A program made the translations under genes and the position numbers. Of a stretch of 5,441 bases of DNA, positions 1 through 3,086 are shown in pieces. The first letter of the stretch is position 1. Every line of letters begins with the position of its first letter. The DNA is from an uncultured Faecalibacterium sp. (GTDB lineage Bacteria > Bacillota > Clostridia > Oscillospirales > Ruminococcaceae). The notes below the pieces were generated by a model that saw only the letters and a list, made by a program, of their open reading frames with translations, was not told the origin of the DNA and did not search any database. The stretch lies in contig CAKTFS010000060.1 in the NCBI GenBank assembly GCA_934561115.1, positions 1 through 5,441 of the forward strand, read 5' to 3'.

Positions 1-473
1 CCGCCGTTGGAGGTGCGGCAGAGCACGAACATGCCCTTGCCCTGCTTTTCGGCGTAGGGCAGATAGGGGCTGATGGAGTCCAGACCCATGTAGGGTGCCA
101 GCGTGACGAAATCGCTCTCGAAATCGCCGGTAAAGTGACCCATGGCGTACATCTCGGCAGTCTTGGCGATATCGCCGCGCTTGATGTCCGCGATCACCGG
201 CACACCGGCCTCGCGCACAGCCTTCAGGGTGTCGGCGTAGGCCTTCATGCCCTCCATGCCCAGAGACTCATAATAAGCGATCTGCACCTTGTAGCAGCCG
301 GCCACAGCCTTGGTGGCATCAATGAGCTTCTTGTTGAAGCGCACGATGTTCTCGCCCTTGGTCAGGGTGCTGTCCACAAAATCGGCAGGCAGGTAGCTGA
401 AATCGGTGTCCAGACCCACGCACACCGGGCCGCGGGCTTCCACAGCTTCGTACAGTTTGTCCATGTTCGTCAT
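1..473 (-). CDS. pyrF: Orotidine-5'-phosphate decarboxylase, type 2 (3'-truncated by window edge)
   Basis: This enzyme decarboxylates OMP to UMP, the last step of de novo pyrimidine synthesis, in the cytoplasm. The first 157 codons are visible and the rest lies beyond the left edge; type 2 enzymes are usually about 270-310 residues, so roughly half is missing. Visible hallmarks are VGLDTD (19-24, first Asp of the active site), FNKKLID (46-52, a lysine at 48 or 49), KVQIAYYES (62-70), and the signature DIKRGDIAKTA at 96-106, which supplies D96, K98 and D101 of the catalytic Lys/Asp network. KVQIAYYE and DIKRGDI are typical of the type 2 rather than the E. coli type 1 family. The start ATG at 473-471 is chosen because AGGAGGA (complement of 481-487) lies 7 nt upstream; the ATG three codons later is too far from it. 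It follows pyrC in the same direction after about 200 bp, consistent with one pyr operon. No frameshift is seen. Confidence 0.95.
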   Translation of the reverse strand, partial: MTNMDKLYEAVEARGPVCVGLDTDFSYLPADFVDSTLTKGENIVRFNKKLIDATKAVAGCYKVQIAYYESLGMEGMKAYADTLKAVREAGVPVIADIKRGDIAKTAEMYAMGHFTGDFESDFVTLAPYMGLDSISPYLPYAEKQGKGMFVLCRTSNG

Positions 474-503
474 TTGGGTGTCCTCCTGTAAGTCGTATTG
501 TAG

Positions 504-554
504 AACCCTCTCAGGCGCTTGCGCGCCAGCTCCCCCGAGGGGGGAGCTTTTTCT
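504..554 (-). repeat. Intergenic GC-rich hairpin repeat, copy A
   Basis: Read on the minus strand this is AAGCTCCCCCCTCGGGGGAGCTGGC, arms only quoted as AAGCTCCCC and GGGGGAGCTGGC, followed by a small GC stem (514-518 with 523-527) and ending CTGAGAGGGTT. The main stem is 9 bp (528-536 with 540-548) around a 3-nt loop. On the plus strand the stem is followed by five T (548-552), so it resembles a terminator for that strand, but on the minus strand, where pyrC and pyrF lie, there is no U tract. It resembles dispersed intergenic repeats I associate with Faecalibacterium-type genomes; that family link is recollection, not a search result. Confidence 0.75.
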
Positions 555-607
555 CTTGAGGGCAACTGTTTCTTTTCGTGATATGCAAACTGCTTTCCGT
601 ACTCTCT

Positions 608-664
608 GAAGCTCCCCTTTCGGGGGAGCTGGCAAAGCCGTCAGGCTTTGACTGAGGGAGTTTT
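608..664 (+). repeat. Intergenic GC-rich hairpin repeat, copy B (inverted relative to copy A)
   Basis: The plus strand shows an 8-bp stem AGCTCCCC/GGGGAGCT (610-617 with 623-630), then a perfect 7-bp stem CAAAGCC/GGCTTTG (633-639 with 644-650), then CTGAGGGAGTTTT. It matches copy A at 23 of 25 positions over the first block (609-633 against the reverse complement of 525-549), while the second stem keeps its shape with different bases, a sign of conserved structure. The two copies face each other across about 50 bp of AT-richer sequence, so 504-664 as a whole looks like a 160-bp unit with inverted ends. Neither copy carries a U tract on the pyrC-pyrF strand, so read-through between these genes is expected. 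Confidence 0.75.
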
Positions 665-675
665 GTGCTTTCTTT

Positions 676-1866
676 TTACTCCTCGGCCTGATAGGTGATC
701 TCGCCGGCCTTGATGGTGGCAAACACCTTGCCGTAAAGCTGTGCGCCGTCAAAGGGGGTGTTGTGGCTCTTGGAGTGCAGCTTTTCCTTTTCCACCGTGT
801 AGGGGGTGTCCAGATCCACCAGCACAAAGTCGGCATCGAAACCCGGCTCCAGCTGACCCTTGGCAAGGCCAAGGATCTCGGCGGGGCGGGTGCTCATCAG
901 GTGCACCAGCAGCTCCAGCGGCAGACCTTCCTGCTTGCAGAGCTTTGTGTAGCACACGCCGAAGGCGGTCTCGCTGCCCACCATACCGGCCATGCCCTTC
1001 AGCTTATCTTCCTCAGAGTGGGGTGCGTGGTCGGTGGCAATGGCGTCCACGATGCCGGTGCGGATGCCCTCCACCAGCGCCTCCACATCATCGGCGGTGC
1101 GGATGGGCGGGTTGACCCGGTAGTCGCAGGTGTCGTTGGTGAACCACAGGTGATGGGGGGTCACCTCACAGGTGACGGGTGCGCCCCGCAGCTTTGCCAT
1201 GCGGATGGCGTCCAGCGCGCCCCGGGTGGACACATGGCACATGTGCAGCCGGGTCTGGTAGTACTCGCTCAGCCAGCAGTTGCGCACCGTCTCGATATCC
1301 TCGGCCAGACGGTAATCCCACGGGCTGATCTCCATATCCTCGGCGTGGCTCATGACCGTGATATCCTTCTGGGTGCAGATGGCAAAGGCCCGCGCCATGG
1401 TGGCGTTATCCTGCACGCCGTGGCCGTCCTCGGTGATGAACTTCACGCTGGCGGGCAGGGTCTTGAGGTGGTCGATGCTCACGCCGTCAAAGTTCTCGGT
1501 GATGGAAACAGTCTGGTTTGCATCGCACAGCCCCACCTCGGCGGCTTTCTGCTCCACCATCATGGCCTGTGCGGCAGAGGAGCAGACGGGCTTTGTGTTG
1601 GGCATCAGGTTTACAAAGGTGTAGCCGCCGGCAGCAGCGGCGCGGCTGCCGGTCTCGATGTCCTCCTTGTACTCAAAGCCCGGGGTGCGCCAGTGGCAGT
1701 GCAGATCCACAAATGCGGGCAGCACCGTCAGCCCACCGGCATCCACCACCGTCTCGTTCTCGGCGGCAAGGGCGGAAAGATCCTGCCCTACGGCAGCGAT
1801 CTTGCCATCCTTTACATAGATCTCGAGCGGCCGTCCCTCGGTGTTCACAGCGTTTGTCAGCAGCAT
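676..1866 (-). CDS. pyrC: Dihydroorotase, type I
   Basis: This amidohydrolase cyclises N-carbamoyl-aspartate to dihydroorotate, step three of pyrimidine synthesis, using bound zinc. The product is 396 residues, a little shorter than the usual 420-430 for the family. Metal and substrate motifs are in order: DLHCHWRTPG (54-63, H56 and H58 with R60), MPNTKP (88-93), TEDGHGVQ (145-152), SHAED (173-177, H174), CHVS (210-213, H211), TPHHLWF (236-242), NPPIR (252-256), ATDHAPH (277-283, D279). At 147 there is an Asp where carboxylated-lysine enzymes have Lys, as in the Bacillus/Aquifex group. RTPG replaces the commoner REPG. The start at 1866-1864 is set by AGGAGGG (1880-1874) 7 nt upstream. The reading frame stays open upstream to an ATG at 1989, but that start has no ribosome site and would read through the leader terminator. 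The protein directly follows a leader attenuator and precedes pyrF. Confidence 0.95.
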   Translation of the reverse strand: MLLTNAVNTEGRPLEIYVKDGKIAAVGQDLSALAAENETVVDAGGLTVLPAFVDLHCHWRTPGFEYKEDIETGSRAAAAGGYTFVNLMPNTKPVCSSAAQAMMVEQKAAEVGLCDANQTVSITENFDGVSIDHLKTLPASVKFITEDGHGVQDNATMARAFAICTQKDITVMSHAEDMEISPWDYRLAEDIETVRNCWLSEYYQTRLHMCHVSTRGALDAIRMAKLRGAPVTCEVTPHHLWFTNDTCDYRVNPPIRTADDVEALVEGIRTGIVDAIATDHAPHSEEDKLKGMAGMVGSETAFGVCYTKLCKQEGLPLELLVHLMSTRPAEILGLAKGQLEPGFDADFVLVDLDTPYTVEKEKLHSKSHNTPFDGAQLYGKVFATIKAGEITYQAEE

Positions 1867-1904
1867 CGCGGTTCCCTCCTGTAATGATATTTTTGTGTAT
1901 CGGG

Positions 1905-1920
1905 TGCCCGAAAACGGGCA
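1905..1920 (-). other. Small hairpin directly after the leader terminator
   Basis: TGCCCG and CGGGCA form a perfect 6-bp stem around a UUUU loop (minus-strand RNA), starting at the end of the T tract of the upstream terminator. It is not followed by a U run, so it is not itself a terminator. It would be present only in transcripts that read through, about 40 nt before the pyrC start codon. It may stabilise the pyrC mRNA or simply be incidental; the stem is clear, the role is unknown. Confidence 0.55.
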
Positions 1921-1950
1921 AAAAAAAACTTTTCCCCGCAAAGGGAAAAG
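1920..1950 (-). terminator. Intrinsic terminator in the pyrC leader (attenuator)
   Basis: On the minus strand CTTTTCCC (1950-1943) pairs perfectly with GGGAAAAG (1936-1929) across a 6-nt loop, and nine T follow at once (1928-1920). On the other strand there is no T tract after the stem, so it acts only on pyrC-directed transcription. It sits between the promoter at 2084-2113 and the pyrC start, with 53 nt from the last T to the ATG, so it can only be a premature terminator for the pyr transcript. Its 5' arm begins one base after the stop codon of the leader ORF. Confidence 0.9.
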
Positions 1951-1951
1951 C

Positions 1952-2041
1952 TCATTGCGCAAAAAAAGGAAACAACGAAGCCACGGCAAAACCGGACGCG
2001 AACTGCTTGTTCAGTTTCGGGTTCTGGGCGCTGCACAGCAT
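1952..2041 (-). CDS. Leader peptide of the pyr operon (29 aa, pyrL-like in layout)
   Basis: A 29-codon ORF runs from ATG 2041-2039 to TGA 1954-1952. AAAAAGGAG (2057-2049) lies 7 nt before the ATG, the same spacing as for pyrC and pyrF, so translation is very likely. The peptide begins MLCSAQNPKLNKQF and ends SLFPFFAQ; it has no signal peptide or domain that I recognise. Its last third is encoded by a U-rich run, and its stop codon abuts the terminator stem, so a ribosome finishing the peptide would cover the 5' arm and block the hairpin. The likely role is to couple translation to read-through into pyrC, not to make a functional peptide. The layout resembles E. coli pyrL ahead of pyrBI (which has a PFFFP stretch), but similarity of sequence beyond Phe/Pro codons is not claimed. 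It is too short for usual gene callers. Confidence 0.75.
   Translation of the reverse strand: MLCSAQNPKLNKQFASGFAVASLFPFFAQ
1961..1975 (-). promoter_or_regulatory. U-rich tract, candidate UTP-sensitive RNA polymerase pause region
   Basis: On the minus strand the 15 nt TTGTTTCCTTTTTTT contain 12 T, ending in seven in a row, and encode Leu-Phe-Pro-Phe-Phe of the leader peptide. The tract ends 10 nt before the terminator stem. In E. coli pyrBI a comparable U-rich stretch makes polymerase pause when UTP is scarce, letting the ribosome catch up. That role here is inferred from position and composition. Confidence 0.55.
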
Positions 2042-2083
2042 GATGTTTCTCCTTTTTATGATGGTTGCGTTTTCATTCGTATT

Positions 2084-2113
2084 ATTTTATCATAGAACCG
2101 CAAAATGTGTCAA
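2084..2113 (-). promoter_or_regulatory. Promoter of the pyrC-pyrF unit
   Basis: On the minus strand a perfect -35 TTGACA (2113-2108) is followed after 18 nt by TAAAAT (2089-2084), five of six matches to the sigma-A -10 box. Transcription would begin near 2077, about 36 nt ahead of the leader ATG, so an attenuated RNA would be about 160 nt. No better promoter is seen between this point and pyrC. Confidence 0.8.
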
Positions 2114-2199
2114 TGGCTGTGGGCAAAAACAGGTGCTAAAAGGTTTATGGCATCTCTCGCCGAATTTTGGATACTCTACCCAAAACCCGGGCAGCGCGG

Positions 2200-2218
2200 C
2201 AAAATAACCGCCATTTTG
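2200..2218. promoter_or_regulatory. Inverted repeat CAAAAT-N7-ATTTTG in the divergent region
   Basis: A perfect 6-bp inverted repeat spaced by 7 nt (arms 2200-2205 and 2213-2218) lies between the two divergent promoters, about 90 bp upstream of the pyrC -35 and about 50 bp upstream of the cysE -10. It could bind a dimeric regulator, but six-base AT-rich arms arise easily by chance. The rest of 2114-2231 shows no gene or other structure that I can support. Confidence 0.25.
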
Positions 2219-2231
2219 TTCCACAATCCCT

Positions 2232-2247
2232 AGTACAGCACTGTACT
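2232..2247. promoter_or_regulatory. Perfect 16-bp palindrome over the cysE -35 region, candidate operator
   Basis: AGTACAG-CA-CTGTACT has two perfect 7-bp arms around a 2-bp centre. It ends where a -35 hexamer for the TATAAT box would fall, so a bound dimer would block polymerase at cysE. No T tract follows, so it is not a terminator. The half-site order (ACAG inside, CTGT after) is the reverse of the E. coli LexA box, and it does not look like the CymR box of Bacillus as I recall it. The regulator is not identified. Confidence 0.55.
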
Positions 2248-2264
2248 TTCATTGCCTGCTGTGC

Positions 2265-2273
2265 TATTATAAT
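2265..2273 (+). promoter_or_regulatory. Promoter -10 region of cysE
   Basis: TATTATAAT contains a perfect TATAAT (2268-2273) and also an overlapping TATTAT (2265-2270) preceded by TGC, which would make an extended -10. No good -35 is present 16-18 nt upstream (ACTTTC or TGTACT), which fits an extended -10 promoter or one that depends on an activator. Start of transcription would be near 2279-2281, about 55 nt ahead of the cysE ATG. Confidence 0.65.
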
Positions 2274-2290
2274 ACGGTAAAAGGGAGAGC

Positions 2291-2332
2291 CCCGCCGCGT
2301 GGGCGGGTGTTTATGGGAAAGAGAGGTTTTCC
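2291..2332 (+). other. Two hairpins in the cysE 5' leader, the second displaying the ribosome site
   Basis: CCCGCC (2291-2296) pairs with GGCGGG (2302-2307) over a 5-nt loop. Downstream GGAAA (2316-2320) pairs with TTTCC (2328-2332), leaving GAGAGGT in the loop; AGAGG there is the only plausible ribosome site for the ATG at 2335, with 8 nt between. The match to the anti-Shine-Dalgarno sequence is weaker than for the other genes here. The stems are short, so structure in the cell is uncertain. Confidence 0.35.
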
Positions 2333-2334
2333 GC

Positions 2335-3006
2335 ATGGGTTTACTTGAGGACGCGCGGAACATCCAGCGCAAGGACCCCGCCGCACGCAGCGTGCTGGAG
2401 GTAATGCTGCTGTACCCGGGATTCCACATTCTGGTGTACCACCGCATTGCGCACTGGCTGTACGAGCACGAGCACTTTTTTCTGGCACGGTGGGTCAGCC
2501 AGCATGGCCGCCACCGCACCGGCATCGAGATCCACCCGGGTGCCACCATCGGCAAGTGTCTGTTCATCGACCACGGCATGGGCATCGTGTTCGGCGAGAC
2601 CTGCGAGATCGGGGACAACTGCACCATCTACCACGGGGTAACGCTGGGCGGCACCGGCAAGGATACCGGCAAGCGCCACCCCACTTTAGGCAACAACGTG
2701 CTTATCGGCGCAGGCACCAAGGTGCTGGGCCCGGTGTTCATCGGGGATAACGCCCGCATCGGCGCAGGCAGTGTGGTGCTGCGCAACCTGCCCGCCAACT
2801 GCACCGCCGTGGGCGTACCCGCCGAGGTGGTGCGCATCAACAACAAGGCAGTGAACCCCGCCGACGATCTGGACCAGCAGGATCTGCCGGACATCGTCTC
2901 GCAGCGGCTCACCGATCTGGACCGCCGCCTGAGCCAACTGGAAAAGACCGCACAGGGCGATACCCCGCCCACTGCCGCGCAGATCGCCGCCCGGCAGCGG
3001 AAATAA
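2335..3006 (+). CDS. cysE: Serine O-acetyltransferase, short form
   Basis: This enzyme transfers acetyl from acetyl-CoA to L-serine, making O-acetylserine, the precursor that O-acetylserine sulfhydrylase turns into cysteine. The product has 223 residues. An N-terminal helical part (1-60, with DPAARSVLEVMLLYPGFH at 14-31 and HRIAHWL at 36-42) precedes a left-handed beta-helix of hexapeptide repeats (about 62-165) with IHPGATIG, the catalytic IDHGMGIVFGE (78-88, D79-H80), HGVTLGGTGK (100-109), KRHP (113-116) and IGAGSVV (142-148), ending GVPAEVV. It lacks the longer N-terminus of E. coli CysE, as in the short Firmicute form. The last 50 residues form a charged helix, perhaps coiled coil (about 185-206). 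ATG at 2335 matches the usual family start; an in-frame GTG at 2299, 11 nt after GGGAG, would add 12 residues and cannot be excluded. It stands alone between its own promoter and terminator, with no cysK beside it. Confidence 0.95.
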   Translation: MGLLEDARNIQRKDPAARSVLEVMLLYPGFHILVYHRIAHWLYEHEHFFLARWVSQHGRHRTGIEIHPGATIGKCLFIDHGMGIVFGETCEIGDNCTIYHGVTLGGTGKDTGKRHPTLGNNVLIGAGTKVLGPVFIGDNARIGAGSVVLRNLPANCTAVGVPAEVVRINNKAVNPADDLDQQDLPDIVSQRLTDLDRRLSQLEKTAQGDTPPTAAQIAARQRK

Positions 3007-3020
3007 AAGATTTCTTTGAT

Positions 3021-3067
3021 AAAAAAATGAGACAGGCTTCCCGGAAAGGGTCGCCTGTCTCTTTTTT
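3021..3067. terminator. Bidirectional intrinsic terminator between convergent genes
   Basis: GAGACAGGC (3029-3037) pairs perfectly with GCCTGTCTC (3053-3061), nine base pairs, with a small inner CCC/GGG stem (3040-3042 with 3048-3050). Six T follow on the plus strand (3062-3067), ending cysE 22 nt after its stop codon. Seven A precede it (3021-3027), giving a T tract one base past the stem on the minus strand, so it also ends the c-di-GMP regulator gene about 25 nt past its stop. Confidence 0.93.
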
Positions 3068-3086
3068 ATTGTCAGCTGCGGTACTA

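Noticed and set aside
135..491. Plus-strand 118-codon open frame at the left edge
   Set aside because: Antisense to pyrF, low-complexity His/Leu/Gly-rich translation, no ribosome site.
528..552. Plus-strand terminator (9-bp stem plus T tract)
   Set aside because: No plus-strand gene lies upstream for it to end; better explained as part of the repeat copy A.
763..1884. Long open frame on the plus strand opposite pyrC (373 codons)
   Set aside because: It is the antisense shadow of a high-GC gene: no ribosome site, no recognisable motif, and fully overlapped by an unmistakable dihydroorotase.
1867..1989. N-terminal extension of pyrC to an ATG at 1989
   Set aside because: No ribosome site at 1989, and the added residues would be encoded by the leader terminator and hairpins; the ATG at 1864-1866 has an ideal ribosome site and matches the family start.
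1920..2077. Riboswitch or T-box in the pyrC leader
   Set aside because: No T-box sequence, no conserved aptamer pattern that I recognise, and the leader is nearly filled by the 29-codon ORF plus terminator, which favours translation-coupled attenuation.
2232..2247. LexA (SOS) box at the cysE promoter
   Set aside because: The palindrome has ACAG-CA-CTGT at its centre, the inverse of the CTGT-N8-ACAG order, and does not contain the Gram-positive GAAC-N4-GTTC core.
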